A stretch of DNA of 64,000 bases. It comes from Mucilaginibacter_A sp041088075. GTDB lineage: Bacteria; Bacteroidota; Bacteroidia; Sphingobacteriales; Sphingobacteriaceae. The position numbers and the translations under genes are program-made. Position 1 is the stretch's first letter, and each line of letters starts with the position of its first letter. The notes beneath the pieces are model-generated. The model was not told the origin of the DNA. It saw only the letters and a program-made list of their open reading frames with translations, and searched no databases. Below are positions 50,420 to 58,529 of this stretch, in pieces. Location: positions 1 to 64,000 of the forward strand of contig NZ_JBGCVY010000037.1 in the NCBI RefSeq assembly GCF_041088075.1. Reading direction: 5' to 3'.

Positions 50420-51427
50420 ATGGAGCCGGATAAATTAAAAATAGCGGTGGTTGGCGGCGGAAGCTGGGCCACTGCCATTATTAAAATACTGACAGACAAT
50501 ACGGTTCCGAAAGAAATATTTTGGTGGATGCGCAACGAAGAAACGCTGCACAGCATCCGCCGTTTCCGGCACAACCCGCGTTATTTAAGTTCGGTGGAAA
50601 TCAACATTAAACCCAAAAACCTGTCCACCAATTTAAAGGAAACCATCAAAAAAGCCGATGTAATTTTGCTGAACGTGCCGGCCGCTTTTTTAAAAGATGC
50701 GCTTGCCGATATTACGGCCGAGGATTTGAAAGACAAGAAAATTATTTCGGCCATCAAAGGCATCGTGCCGGACGAAAACCAAATTGTTGGCGATTTTATC
50801 CATCAGCATTACCAACTTCCGCTCAGCAGTTTTTTGGTTTTAAGCGGCCCTTGCCATGCCGAAGAAGTTGCACTGGAAAAATTGTCGTACATAACTTTGG
50901 CTTCGCAGGATAAAAAACTGGCCATCAAACTGGCCGCTTGTTTTAACACGCGCTATATCAAAACCAATATTTCGGACGATATTTACGGAACGGAATATGC
51001 CGCCGTGCTCAAAAATATTTATGCCATTGCCAGCGGCATTTGCCACGGTGTGGGTTATGGCGATAATTTCCAGGCGGTTTTAATTTCAAATGCCATCCGC
51101 GAAATAAAGCGTTTTGTGGATGCCGTCCATCCCATCAGCCGCGATATCAACGAATCAGCTTATCTGGGCGATTTGCTGGTTACCGGTTATTCGCAATTTA
51201 GCCGCAACCGCACTTTTGGCAACATGATCGGCAAAGGTTATACTGTAAATTCGGCACAGTTGGAAATGAACATGGTGGCCGAAGGTTATTACGCCGCTAA
51301 CTGCCTGCAGGAAGTGAACAAAAAATACAACGTTTATATGCCGATCAGCCAGGCCGTTTATGCAGTTTTGTATCAAAAAAGCAACCCCGTTGCCGAAATG
51401 AAACAATTGGCAGAACATTTGAGTTAA
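50420..51427 (+). CDS. gpsA: NAD(P)H-dependent glycerol-3-phosphate dehydrogenase
   Basis: 335 residues. Rossmann loop VVGGGSWATAI near residue 10, LNVPAAFLKDAL, SAIKGIVPDENQ, SGPCHAEEVALE, and the catalytic Lys in AAVLKNIYAIASGICHG. It makes sn-glycerol-3-phosphate for phospholipids. Followed 25 bp later by a small secreted protein on the same strand. Confidence 0.95.
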   Translation: MEPDKLKIAVVGGGSWATAIIKILTDNTVPKEIFWWMRNEETLHSIRRFRHNPRYLSSVEINIKPKNLSTNLKETIKKADVILLNVPAAFLKDALADITAEDLKDKKIISAIKGIVPDENQIVGDFIHQHYQLPLSSFLVLSGPCHAEEVALEKLSYITLASQDKKLAIKLAACFNTRYIKTNISDDIYGTEYAAVLKNIYAIASGICHGVGYGDNFQAVLISNAIREIKRFVDAVHPISRDINESAYLGDLLVTGYSQFSRNRTFGNMIGKGYTVNSAQLEMNMVAEGYYAANCLQEVNKKYNVYMPISQAVYAVLYQKSNPVAEMKQLAEHLS

Positions 51428-51452
51428 TAGAGGAAATACTTAAACAATAGCC

Positions 51453-51749
51453 ATGAAAAAGATTAAAGCCGTGTTGCTTACAGCCGCTGTGCTGTTTACC
51501 GTACAATCATTTGCACAAAATACCGGAAAAGGTAAAGTTGGGACTGCCATTAACAAAGCTGGCAACAAAACTGCCGAATTAGCTGTAAAAGGCGTAGCTG
51601 CCGTTGGCGATAAAGAATACAAAGGCAAAGTTGCGCCGGGAGGAGAAAAGGTTTACATCAACAAACACGATAAAGCTTTTTACGTAAATAAAAAAGGCGC
51701 AAAAGTTTATATTTCAAAATCAAAACTGATAGACGCACCAGCCAAATAA
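51453..51749 (+). CDS. small secreted basic protein
   Basis: 98 residues. Signal peptide (1-22, VQSFAQ). The mature part is Lys/Gly/Ala-rich, then a C-terminal GGEKVYINKHDKAFYVNKKG and AKVYISKSKL region that resembles the PBCV-specific basic adaptor motif. Periplasmic and of unknown function. Followed by a strong terminator, so it may share the gpsA transcript. Confidence 0.75.
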   Translation: MKKIKAVLLTAAVLFTVQSFAQNTGKGKVGTAINKAGNKTAELAVKGVAAVGDKEYKGKVAPGGEKVYINKHDKAFYVNKKGAKVYISKSKLIDAPAK

Positions 51750-51767
51750 TTAAAAGTTTTTTTATTG

Positions 51768-51800
51768 AAAAATGCCCGGATAATTGTTCGGGCATTTTTT
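51768..51800 (+). terminator. rho-independent terminator
   Basis: AAAAATGCCCGG and TCGGGCATTTTTT pair around ATAATTGT. Confidence 0.9.
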
Positions 51801-51811
51801 GTGTTTGCTGA

Positions 51812-51907
51812 TTTTATGCCGGTAAAAGAAGCATCTCAAACCAGAGAAACAAAGGAAGTTTTTATGCCGATAAAAGAAGTATATTGAAACAGAGAAACAA
51901 AGGAAGT
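51812..51907. repeat. 48-bp tandem duplication, each unit holding a repeat copy
   Basis: Units 51812-51859 and 51860-51907 are adjacent and equal in length. Each starts TTTTATGCCG, carries TAAAAGAAGCAT (unit 1) or TAAAAGAAGTAT (unit 2), and ends AGAGAAACAAAGGAAGT. They differ at about six positions. Unit 2 ends exactly at the ATG of the next gene, so GGAAGT may serve as its ribosome-binding region. Confidence 0.92.
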
Positions 51908-52246
51908 ATGAAAACCGGAAAACTACTTTTTAAAAACAGCATACTTCTTTTACTGCTATTTTTTTTGATTGCTTTTGGATGCAGGCAGCAAACCTCTGCA
52001 AAAAATAAAATCCGCGGCAAATGGCATTCAGCAGATGGAAAAACCCGCCTAACCATTACCCAAAAAGAATTTACGTTGAATGAAGGCGAAGAACCGATTG
52101 CCGAAAGTTACTTTGTAAAAGGCGATTCGATATTTACTTCGTACGAAGGCAGCCAGCCTTTTACCAAATTTGTGATTAAGAATGTATCTGATAAAACTTT
52201 AACGCTGGTTTATCCGGATTCTACTTCGGTCAATTTTATGCGGTAA
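51908..52246 (+). CDS. small lipoprotein (lipocalin-like hypothetical)
   Basis: 112 residues from ATG 51908. Lipobox IAFGC gives the acylated Cys near residue 26. The mature part (KIRGKWHSADGKTRLTI, FTLNEGEEPIAESYFVKGDSIF, LTLVYPDSTSVNFMR) has the GxW and strand pattern of small lipocalin-like proteins. Function unknown. Its signal-peptide codons NSILLLLL lie on two repeat cores head to head (51931-51952). Confidence 0.7.
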   Translation: MKTGKLLFKNSILLLLLFFLIAFGCRQQTSAKNKIRGKWHSADGKTRLTITQKEFTLNEGEEPIAESYFVKGDSIFTSYEGSQPFTKFVIKNVSDKTLTLVYPDSTSVNFMR

Positions 52247-52306
52247 ATTTTGTTTTATACAGATAAGCACCAACTACACTATAATTAATGTTTTATGGTT
52301 TATTGC

Positions 52307-53464
52307 CTAAGATTTAACTTCTTGAAGTCGAATAGGCAGCTCCACATAAAACTTGCTCCCTTTATTCTCCTCGCTTTCAAACCAAACCCTGCCGCCATGC
52401 GCATCTATCAGTGATTTTACAATCCACATGCCCAAACCAACAGATTCTTCACCATCTACGCCCTGCCTTCCGGCTTCGGTGTATTTGTTAAAAAGAACGG
52501 GGTGCAGGTTTTTAGGGATGCCGATGCCATTGTCAGAAACGGTTATTAAAACTGATTTTTCCAGCTTTTCCAGGTGGATCTTGATCTGGCCGTTTTCTTT
52601 AGTGAATTTAATAGCGTTGGCAACCAAGTTGTTGATAATTTGCAGGAACTTCATACTGTCAATTTCAGCATAAATGTTATCATGGGAATGTGTAAACTCA
52701 AAATTCTTGTCCAGATTTTTTTGGGACTGAATAAAAATATGCATCACTTCGTTTATTTCCCATATCAAATTCACCCTTTCTTTGCTTATTTCCACACCTG
52801 CCGTATCCAATGATTCCCGGGTAAGGATATTTTTGATCAGGCTTAGGTTACGTTTGGATATATCCCTTATCATATCCGTCCATTGGTGAATTTGCTTGTT
52901 TTCCGCTTCGGGCAGTTTATTTGCAATGGCCTCGGCCAGCATCCGCACTGTCCCGATAGGCCCGCGAAGGTCATGGGAGAGGATTTCGAGGACAGAATCT
53001 TTCCAACCGTTTATTTTCTGCATGTTAAAGATGCTTACTTTCCTGGCCGTGTCATCCACTGCTGTACCGCTTAAATATTGCACCTGGTTTCCTTCTATAA
53101 TCGGATAAACTTTAAGCCTGATCCATCTTTCTGCTTTATCAGAACGGCAAATCCTGAAATCCAAAAGGCTCTCCGTCTTTTTGCTTAACAGCAGATCAAA
53201 ATTCTCTTTTACATATTCCAGGTCTTCCTGATGAACGATCTCCAATAATGATAAAGGGTGGTTATGAAGCTCGGTGCAGCTTCTTTTAGTAATATGATCA
53301 AAGGCCGAACTTACATAGGCAAAACGTTTTTCTATAGCATTGAAAACAAAAAAGACATCCTCGGATTGCTCCGTCATTTCTTTTAAAATTTCATTATTCG
53401 TATCGGGCATAATTAGGTTAAGTTGTAAAATTGCATAATAATAAGGAATTTGGTTAATTGGCAT
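52307..53464 (-). CDS. PAS-domain sensor histidine kinase
   Basis: 385 residues from ATG 53464 (ATG 53410 is also possible and gives 367). PAS_3-type fold (about 35-145: RFAYVSSAFDHITKR, HPLSLLEIVHQEDLEYV). HisKA with phospho-His in EILSHDLRGPIG (about residue 165). HATPase with N box NNLVANAIKFT, G1 DNGIGIP and G2 GLGMWIVKSLI. No membrane segment, so it senses a cytoplasmic signal. No receiver gene is adjacent, so it is an orphan kinase. Confidence 0.92.
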   Translation of the reverse strand: MPINQIPYYYAILQLNLIMPDTNNEILKEMTEQSEDVFFVFNAIEKRFAYVSSAFDHITKRSCTELHNHPLSLLEIVHQEDLEYVKENFDLLLSKKTESLLDFRICRSDKAERWIRLKVYPIIEGNQVQYLSGTAVDDTARKVSIFNMQKINGWKDSVLEILSHDLRGPIGTVRMLAEAIANKLPEAENKQIHQWTDMIRDISKRNLSLIKNILTRESLDTAGVEISKERVNLIWEINEVMHIFIQSQKNLDKNFEFTHSHDNIYAEIDSMKFLQIINNLVANAIKFTKENGQIKIHLEKLEKSVLITVSDNGIGIPKNLHPVLFNKYTEAGRQGVDGEESVGLGMWIVKSLIDAHGGRVWFESEENKGSKFYVELPIRLQEVKS

Positions 53465-53499
53465 GAACGCCTGTTTAAATTTTATTCAATTTATTTTCT

Positions 53500-53593
53500 A
53501 TGCTTCTTTTATCGGCTAAAAATTGGTAAGTGCTTTGGTTTTGATTTGTTTAGGTTGATGCAAATACCAATTTTTATAGGGTAAAAGAAGCAT
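53500..53593. repeat. paired 12-mer element (MITE-like)
   Basis: 94 bp. Left arm ATGCTTCTTTTA, TCGGCTAAAAATTGGTA. Right arm TACCAATTTTTATAGGG, TAAAAGAAGCAT. The right flank (TGGCATTTTTTCTTGTAT, AAATTTAAACA) is shared with the elements at 33196 and 60087. Confidence 0.95.
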
Positions 53594-53697
53594 TGGCATT
53601 TTTTCTTGTATAAATTTAAACACGCTCCCGGTTTTTTGTTTTTGCGCCAACTTTTAGTCTTGCAATTGGGTAGGGCGAACCTTAAATTCTTTACAAC

Positions 53698-53732
53698 AAA
53701 AAAGCCTTCGGATATTTCCGAAAGCTCTTTTA
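53698..53732 (-). terminator. helicase terminator
   Basis: AAAAAAGCCTTCGG and CCGAAAGCTCTTTT pair around ATATTT on the minus strand. A sister-form repeat lies between it and the stop. Confidence 0.8.
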
Positions 53733-53760
53733 ACTAAACTAAAACTAAAAAACTATGTGG

Positions 53761-53773
53761 TAAAAACAGTATC
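53761..53773 (-). repeat. sister-form solo repeat after the helicase gene
   Basis: TAAAAACAGTATC, 8 bp from the helicase stop. Confidence 0.75.
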
Positions 53774-53780
53774 AACTGTT

Positions 53781-55610
53781 TTAAAACCTTCTGCGCCGTT
53801 CGCCGCGGTCTTCCCGGCTTTTGCCCGAAAAATCACGAAAACCACTTCCGCCACTGCTTCCACTTCCGCTGTAGCTGCGTTCACGTCCGCCATCGCGCCG
53901 TTCACGGTTTCCACTTCCGCCTTCTCTCCGTGGATAACCACCTCCAGACGATCTTGGACTGCGGCTTTCGCTACGCTCACCTTCGGCAGCACCGGAAAGC
54001 TCGATCCGAACTTCACGGCCCTGGAAATTTGCATCCTTAAAAGCATCAATTACCTGCTGTGCTTCGGCATTAGGCACTTCAAAGAAAGAATAAACGCCTT
54101 TTACGTCTATCTTGCCAACGCCACGGCCGTTAATTTTGCTGGTGTTGCAAATATAGCCCAACAAATCTCCGCGGGTAAAATTATCTACCGAACCTAAGTT
54201 GATAAACAAACGCGTATAATCTGCATTAACGCCGCTGCCGCTGCGCTGGGCACGTTCGCCATCGCGTACACGGGATTCATCGGCAGAAACATTTAAATCC
54301 GGTGCGTTTTTGTAATATTCCAGGAAACGGTTAAATTCTAATGAGGCAAAACGTTTAATGATGTCTTCTTTGGTCAAATCTTCAAACTCAGCCATAATAC
54401 GTGGAATGTACTGGTCGATTTGTGAATCGTTTACAGCAACATTATGTACTTTATGAACTAAACCGAACAATTGTTTTTCGCAAACATCAAATCCTGTAGG
54501 GATTTCTGCTTTTACAAATTTCTTGCCCAATGCACGTTCAATCTGGCGTATTTTACCAATTTCTTTTGCGTTGATGATAGCGATAGAGATACCAGTTTTT
54601 CCGGCACGGCCCGTACGGCCACTGCGGTGGGTATAATTCTCAATCTCATCCGGCAAAGAGTAATTGATAACGTGTGTAACATCGTTTACGTCAATTCCGC
54701 GTGCGGCAACATCAGTAGCAATTAACAATTGTAAGCTGCGGTCGCGGTAACGTTTCATTACCTTGTCGCGTTGTTGCTGTGATAAATCTCCGTGCAAAGA
54801 ATCGGCGTTATAACCGTCTTTGATCAAAGATTCGGCAATTTCCTGAGTTTCAATTTTGGTACGGCAAAAAACGATACCGAAAATTTCCGGGTTAAAATCA
54901 ACAATGCGTTTAAAAGCAGCGTATTTATCGCGCGCTTTCACCACATAATATTCGTGCTCAATGTTTACATTTCCGGTATTTTTTGTGCCCATGGTCAGCT
55001 CAAAAGGGTCGGTCATGTAGTTTTTAGCGATGCGGCGCACTTCAGCCGGCATCGTGGCCGAGAACAGCCAGGTTTTTTTCTCTTCGGGGGTGGTTGACAG
55101 GATTTCGTTAATGTCTTCCTGGAAGCCCATGTTCAACATTTCGTCGGCTTCATCCAAAACAACGTACTGGATTTCTGAAAAATCAATGGCTTTGCGGCCA
55201 ATGATGTCCAGCATACGTCCGGGAGTTGCAACAACGATCTGTACGCCGCGTTTAATTTCGCGGAGCTGATCCATAATGCTGGAACCACCATAAACTGCCA
55301 CAACTTTAACGTTGGACATGTTTTTGGAATAACTTTTAATGTCGCTTGTAATTTGCAAACACAGCTCGCGTGTTGGGCAAAGGATTAAAGCTTGAGGCTT
55401 GTTCTGATCAAAGTCAATCAGTTCTAATAACGGCAGTCCGAAGGCGGCGGTCTTTCCGGTCCCTGTTTGGGCTAATCCGACAAAATCGTTGCTGCCTGTT
55501 AACAAAACCGGGATAGATTGCTCCTGGATTGGCGTAGGATTTTCAAATCCTAAATCAGTGATGGCATTAACAATATCATGACGGATTCCCAGTTCAATAA
55601 ATGGGTTCAT
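53781..55610 (-). CDS. DEAD-box RNA helicase with DbpA-type RNA-binding domain
   Basis: 609 residues. Q motif NPTPIQEQSIPV, motif I AQTGTGKTA, PTRELCLQI, TPGR, DEAD (motif II), SAT (III), and HRSGRTGRAGK (VI), making up about 1-370. A DbpA-like RNA-binding domain (about 480-555: RLFINLGSVDNFTRGDLLGYI, VYSFFEVP) precedes an Arg/Gly/Ser-rich disordered tail (GGGYPRREGGSGNRERRDGG). It probably remodels structured RNA in ribosome assembly or cold adaptation. Own promoter at 55651-55681. Confidence 0.95.
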   Translation of the reverse strand: MNPFIELGIRHDIVNAITDLGFENPTPIQEQSIPVLLTGSNDFVGLAQTGTGKTAAFGLPLLELIDFDQNKPQALILCPTRELCLQITSDIKSYSKNMSNVKVVAVYGGSSIMDQLREIKRGVQIVVATPGRMLDIIGRKAIDFSEIQYVVLDEADEMLNMGFQEDINEILSTTPEEKKTWLFSATMPAEVRRIAKNYMTDPFELTMGTKNTGNVNIEHEYYVVKARDKYAAFKRIVDFNPEIFGIVFCRTKIETQEIAESLIKDGYNADSLHGDLSQQQRDKVMKRYRDRSLQLLIATDVAARGIDVNDVTHVINYSLPDEIENYTHRSGRTGRAGKTGISIAIINAKEIGKIRQIERALGKKFVKAEIPTGFDVCEKQLFGLVHKVHNVAVNDSQIDQYIPRIMAEFEDLTKEDIIKRFASLEFNRFLEYYKNAPDLNVSADESRVRDGERAQRSGSGVNADYTRLFINLGSVDNFTRGDLLGYICNTSKINGRGVGKIDVKGVYSFFEVPNAEAQQVIDAFKDANFQGREVRIELSGAAEGERSESRSPRSSGGGYPRREGGSGNRERRDGGRERSYSGSGSSGGSGFRDFSGKSREDRGERRRRF

Positions 55611-55650
55611 GATGTAAATAACGAACTTAGCTACATTGCTAAATCTGCTG

Positions 55651-55681
55651 CAAAAGTAAGGTTTTTTTTCATTACTTCAAA
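55651..55681 (-). promoter_or_regulatory. Bacteroidota-type promoter of the helicase gene
   Basis: On the minus strand TTTG (55678-55681), a 19-bp spacer and TACTTTTG (55651-55658) match the consensus exactly. The predicted leader is about 35 nt. Confidence 0.65.
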
Positions 55682-55740
55682 TAGTAATCCTATTATGATT
55701 TTGAAGTGATAAATTCCTAAACTCAGTAATAAAAAAGGGC

Positions 55741-55754
55741 GATAAAAACAGTAT
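55741..55754 (-). repeat. sister-form solo repeat
   Basis: GATAAAAACAGTAT, 20 bp after the peroxiredoxin stop and upstream of the helicase promoter. Confidence 0.8.
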
Positions 55755-55774
55755 GGTTAGAAAAGAATTGCAAC

Positions 55775-56353
55775 TTACAATTCTTTCGCAATAGCAGCAA
55801 CAGATGGCCTTTTCCGGTAATCTTTATCAAACTGAACATAAGTAATTTTACCGCTTTTGTTGATGATATAAGTTGCCGGAACTGGTAAAACATGGTCGGT
55901 GTTGCCATTGTTTTTCTTCAAGTCTACCCCGTGAGCTTTATATTTGCCCACCATATCTGCATCCATCACATAATTCACATCATAAGCTTTCATAATTTTA
56001 TAATCCTTATCTTGGATGATAGAAAATGAAGCGTGTGTTTTTTCAATTGTTTTGTTGATGTTCTCTCCGGTTTCCGGTGTAACACCAATTACATATGCAC
56101 CTTTTGCGGTCAATACTTGTAACGAATCTTGCAACTGTTGGATATGTTTGTTGCAATACGGGCACCATTGGCCCCGGTAAAAAAACAGAACTACCGACTT
56201 GTGTTTTTTCAACAAAGCCTGCAAGTCTAATTTTTTTCCTGAATTGTCCATTGCCGAAAATTCAGGGGCAACAACACCGCTTTTTAATCCGGTTTGTGCA
56301 ATTGTATTTAACGAAAGTAAAATCCCTGCGGCAAAAAGTATAATGGTTTTCAT
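55775..56353 (-). CDS. secreted AhpC/TSA-family peroxiredoxin
   Basis: 192 residues from ATG 56353 (MKTIILFAAGILLSLNTIAQ signal peptide; the upstream 21 open codons include repeat sequence). The thioredoxin fold carries CPYC in FYRGQWCPYCNKH, like PrxQ/BCP proteins with a resolving Cys two residues on. PVPATYIINKSGKITYVQFD is typical of the C-terminal half. It reduces peroxides in the periplasm or at the membrane. A paired repeat lies directly upstream. Confidence 0.9.
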   Translation of the reverse strand: MKTIILFAAGILLSLNTIAQTGLKSGVVAPEFSAMDNSGKKLDLQALLKKHKSVVLFFYRGQWCPYCNKHIQQLQDSLQVLTAKGAYVIGVTPETGENINKTIEKTHASFSIIQDKDYKIMKAYDVNYVMDADMVGKYKAHGVDLKKNNGNTDHVLPVPATYIINKSGKITYVQFDKDYRKRPSVAAIAKEL

Positions 56354-56397
56354 GATATTGTTTTGTTTAAATTGGATAGTTTGGTTGTTTAAATTGG

Positions 56398-56490
56398 ATG
56401 CTTCTTTTAGCACCAAAAAAATCTATATCAGGTTTTAATTTAAAAAAAATATAAAAAGCTTTGCCAATTTTTGTACGATAAAAGAAGCAT
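56398..56490. repeat. paired 12-mer element (MITE-like)
   Basis: 93 bp. Left arm ATGCTTCTTTTA, GCACCAAAAAAATC. Right arm TGCCAATTTTTGTACGA, TAAAAGAAGCAT. The arms match less well than in other elements. It lies between the peroxiredoxin and anti-sigma genes. Confidence 0.9.
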
Positions 56491-56536
56491 TGTTTCCCGC
56501 TTAGTCGTTGTTTGGTTATTAACCTTACAGATTATT

Positions 56537-56827
56537 TTAATTTTTATTCAACTGTTCTTCAATGCGTTCCTGCAATTCACTTTTAAAAGTTTCGTCCAAT
56601 TTGATTTCTTTAGGTTGAGAAGAATGGAACAACTCTTTCACCATTTGATTGATGACTATACTTTGCTGCTTAAACGTACGGCAAACAGAACAACCGGCCA
56701 AATGTATCGTCAACTCCAGTTTTTCCCTGATTGTTAATGTTGCAAGCTGTTTCTTTTCAATCAAAAAGGTAGCTTGTTTACAGTTGTAAGCAATTTTTTT
56801 GATCTCGTTTTTGTTTAATTCTTCCAT
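56537..56827 (-). CDS. putative anti-sigma factor (zinc-finger type)
   Basis: 96 residues. KLELTIHLAGCSVCRTFKQQ carries the HxxxCxxC signature of zf-HC2 (ZAS) anti-sigma domains. The C-terminus (ELQERIEEQLNK) is a charged helix. No membrane segment, so a soluble sensor. It lies 15 bp downstream of the ECF sigma gene, supporting pairing. Such proteins bind the sigma factor and release it on stress, often oxidative. Confidence 0.82.
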   Translation of the reverse strand: MEELNKNEIKKIAYNCKQATFLIEKKQLATLTIREKLELTIHLAGCSVCRTFKQQSIVINQMVKELFHSSQPKEIKLDETFKSELQERIEEQLNKN

Positions 56828-56842
56828 AATTATAATTTCTTT

Positions 56843-57439
56843 TTAAGCCCAATTTTTTTGAAGACAGGCTCGTAAGTTTAATTTAGTGCGATGGATGATC
56901 ACCCAAAAGTTGGCAGCAGAAACTTTTAATTGTGTACAAATCAATTCGGTCGATTCATCATCTACATGTTTCATCGTATAAACCGACAACCAAAGTGCCG
57001 GTAGTTTCTGCATACATTTTTGCAAAATCTGGTTAAATTCTTTGTTCAGGATTGAATCCTGTTCTATGCCAAATTCCTGCGGGCGATGTGCCTCGTACCA
57101 ATGTCCGTCCTCCGGATCAAAAAAATCCTGCTGTTGTGCTTCTTTTACCGTACTTTTTTTGCTGAGACCAGACGAATTTTTCCGGTAAACATCAACCACT
57201 TTATTTTTTAAAATAGCAGTTAGCCAAGTCCGTTCAGAACTGTTTCCTTTAAATTGCGCCACCTTTTCTAAGGCAGCCAGAAACGTTTCCTGTACCAAAT
57301 CTTTTGCTAACTCTTCATCGTTAAGCCGTGTGATGGCGTAAGTAAATAAGTAATCAGCATATAAAATTACCCATCGGTGCGGATTGATTTGAGAAGTATC
57401 GGGCTGGTTTAAAATTAAACGTTTATCGGCTGGCATCAT
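56843..57439 (-). CDS. ECF-type RNA polymerase sigma factor
   Basis: 198 residues. Region 2: WVILYADYLFTYAITRLNDEELAKDLVQETFLAALEKV, including the RLND...DLVQETF motif, and SERTWLTAILKNKVVDVYRK. Region 4: about 130-195 (LPALWLSVYTMKHVDDESTELICTQL, AANFWVIIHRTKLNLRACL), with V/A at positions usually occupied by a longer HTH. The 85-125 linker is long and acidic (DFFDPEDGHWYEAHRPQEFG). It drives a stress regulon with its downstream anti-sigma. STVKEAQ is a near-exact repeat. Confidence 0.9.
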   Translation of the reverse strand: MMPADKRLILNQPDTSQINPHRWVILYADYLFTYAITRLNDEELAKDLVQETFLAALEKVAQFKGNSSERTWLTAILKNKVVDVYRKNSSGLSKKSTVKEAQQQDFFDPEDGHWYEAHRPQEFGIEQDSILNKEFNQILQKCMQKLPALWLSVYTMKHVDDESTELICTQLKVSAANFWVIIHRTKLNLRACLQKNWA

Positions 57440-57448
57440 TAAAATTTA

Positions 57449-57466
57449 TATGGATAAAAACAGTAC
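57449..57466 (-). repeat. sister-form solo repeat at the sigma gene start
   Basis: ATATGGA then TAAAAACAGTAC, 10 bp upstream of the sigma-factor ATG. Confidence 0.7.
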
Positions 57467-57507
57467 TGTTGCGCAAATTTAAATGCTTAGTCGTGCGGCT
57501 ATTTCAA

Positions 57508-57540
57508 TCCTTACAATTTTTCTTAAATTTATTGTAAGGA
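57508..57540. promoter_or_regulatory. perfect inverted repeat between the sigma and DUF1223 genes
   Basis: TCCTTACAAT (57508-57517) and ATTGTAAGGA (57531-57540) are exact inverted 10-mers around 13 bp, midway in the divergent gap. This is the layout of a shared operator, or of two divergent promoters for the same sigma factor. Confidence 0.5.
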
Positions 57541-57585
57541 TTTGATTTTTTAAACGACAAATGGTTAAACTTTTAAACAAAATTA

Positions 57586-58407
57586 ATGAAAGCAATAAAA
57601 TTATTTATCCTGGCCGGTTGCCTTGCAACGGTTGGCATCATTTCGTGGATCGTTTCTGGCGGTCAACCAAAACCCAGCCTAAAAAATATTGCCGTAAAAG
57701 GTTTTGTTGTGATTGAATTGTTTACTTCTCAAGGTTGTTCCAGTTGCCCGCCAGCAGATGAACTGGTAAAAAAGATCCAGAAAGAAAGCAACAATCTGCC
57801 GGTTTACATCCTTGCTTTTCATGTAGATTATTGGAACCGTTTGGGCTGGAAAGATGTTTTCAGCAGTGCGGCTTACTCTAAAAGGCAAAACCAATATGCC
57901 GACTGGCTGAACTTGCAATCAATTTATACGCCGCAAATTGTGGTGAACGGCCGCAAAGAATTTATCGGATCGGAAGAAGGGACTTTAAGAAATGCGATTA
58001 AAAGTAGTTTGCAAAAACCTTCACCAACAACCTTAACTTTGGATGATGTAAAGTTTGATAAAGATCAAATCAACTTGCAATACAAGATTGAAGGAACAAC
58101 AAACAATGCTTCACTTGTATTGGCATTAGTCCAAAAATCAGCAACAACAAATGTAAAGGGTGGAGAAAATGGTGGCCGTACTTTAGCGCATGTTCAAATT
58201 GTGCGCAACTTGCAAACTTTAAATTTGGGTGGAAAAAACAACGGAAGCGCAACTATTGCCATTCCTTCAACCTTAAACAATCAAAGTTTGGAAGTAATTG
58301 CTTTTTTGCAAAACAACAGCAATGGTCAAATTTTGGCTGCGGCTAAGTCAGGTTTAAATAATTCGGTAGCCCTGGTTTCTGCAAAAAACACAAAGCCTTC
58401 CAAGTAA
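57586..58407 (+). CDS. secreted DUF1223 thioredoxin-like protein
   Basis: 273 residues. A hydrophobic N-terminus (LFILAGCLATVGIISWIV) is probably a signal anchor. FTSQGCSSCPPADELVKKIQ is the DUF1223 active region (CSSCPP) and IYTPQIVVNGRKEFIGSEE the cis-Pro-like part. The C-terminal third (about 145-260) is beta-rich. Likely a periplasmic thiol protein. It diverges from the sigma/anti-sigma pair, sharing an inverted-repeat control region. Confidence 0.88.
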   Translation: MKAIKLFILAGCLATVGIISWIVSGGQPKPSLKNIAVKGFVVIELFTSQGCSSCPPADELVKKIQKESNNLPVYILAFHVDYWNRLGWKDVFSSAAYSKRQNQYADWLNLQSIYTPQIVVNGRKEFIGSEEGTLRNAIKSSLQKPSPTTLTLDDVKFDKDQINLQYKIEGTTNNASLVLALVQKSATTNVKGGENGGRTLAHVQIVRNLQTLNLGGKNNGSATIAIPSTLNNQSLEVIAFLQNNSNGQILAAAKSGLNNSVALVSAKNTKPSK

Positions 58408-58419
58408 TAAAACCATATA

Positions 58420-58478
58420 TTTTTCCGATGCTTCTTTTAGCACAAAATTTTATGGTGCTAAAAGAAGCATCGGAAAAA
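58420..58478. repeat. perfect 24-bp-arm palindromic repeat element
   Basis: Arms 58420-58443 (TTTTTCCGATGCTTC continuing TTTTAGCAC) and 58455-58478 are exact inverted copies around AAAATTTTATG. It carries two exact 12-mers head to head. It could fold into a strong hairpin after the DUF1223 gene. Confidence 0.95.
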
Positions 58479-58529
58479 ATCCTACGTAAAAACTAAAAAT
58501 TTAAAGCCGCTAAAATTGGATTGCAACTT

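Larger units (their letters stand above)
53465..53780. other. 316-bp intergenic region between the kinase and helicase genes
   Basis: Holds the kinase leader, a paired element (53500-53593), the helicase terminator (53698-53732) and a sister-form repeat (53761-53773). No coding signal. Confidence 0.7.
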
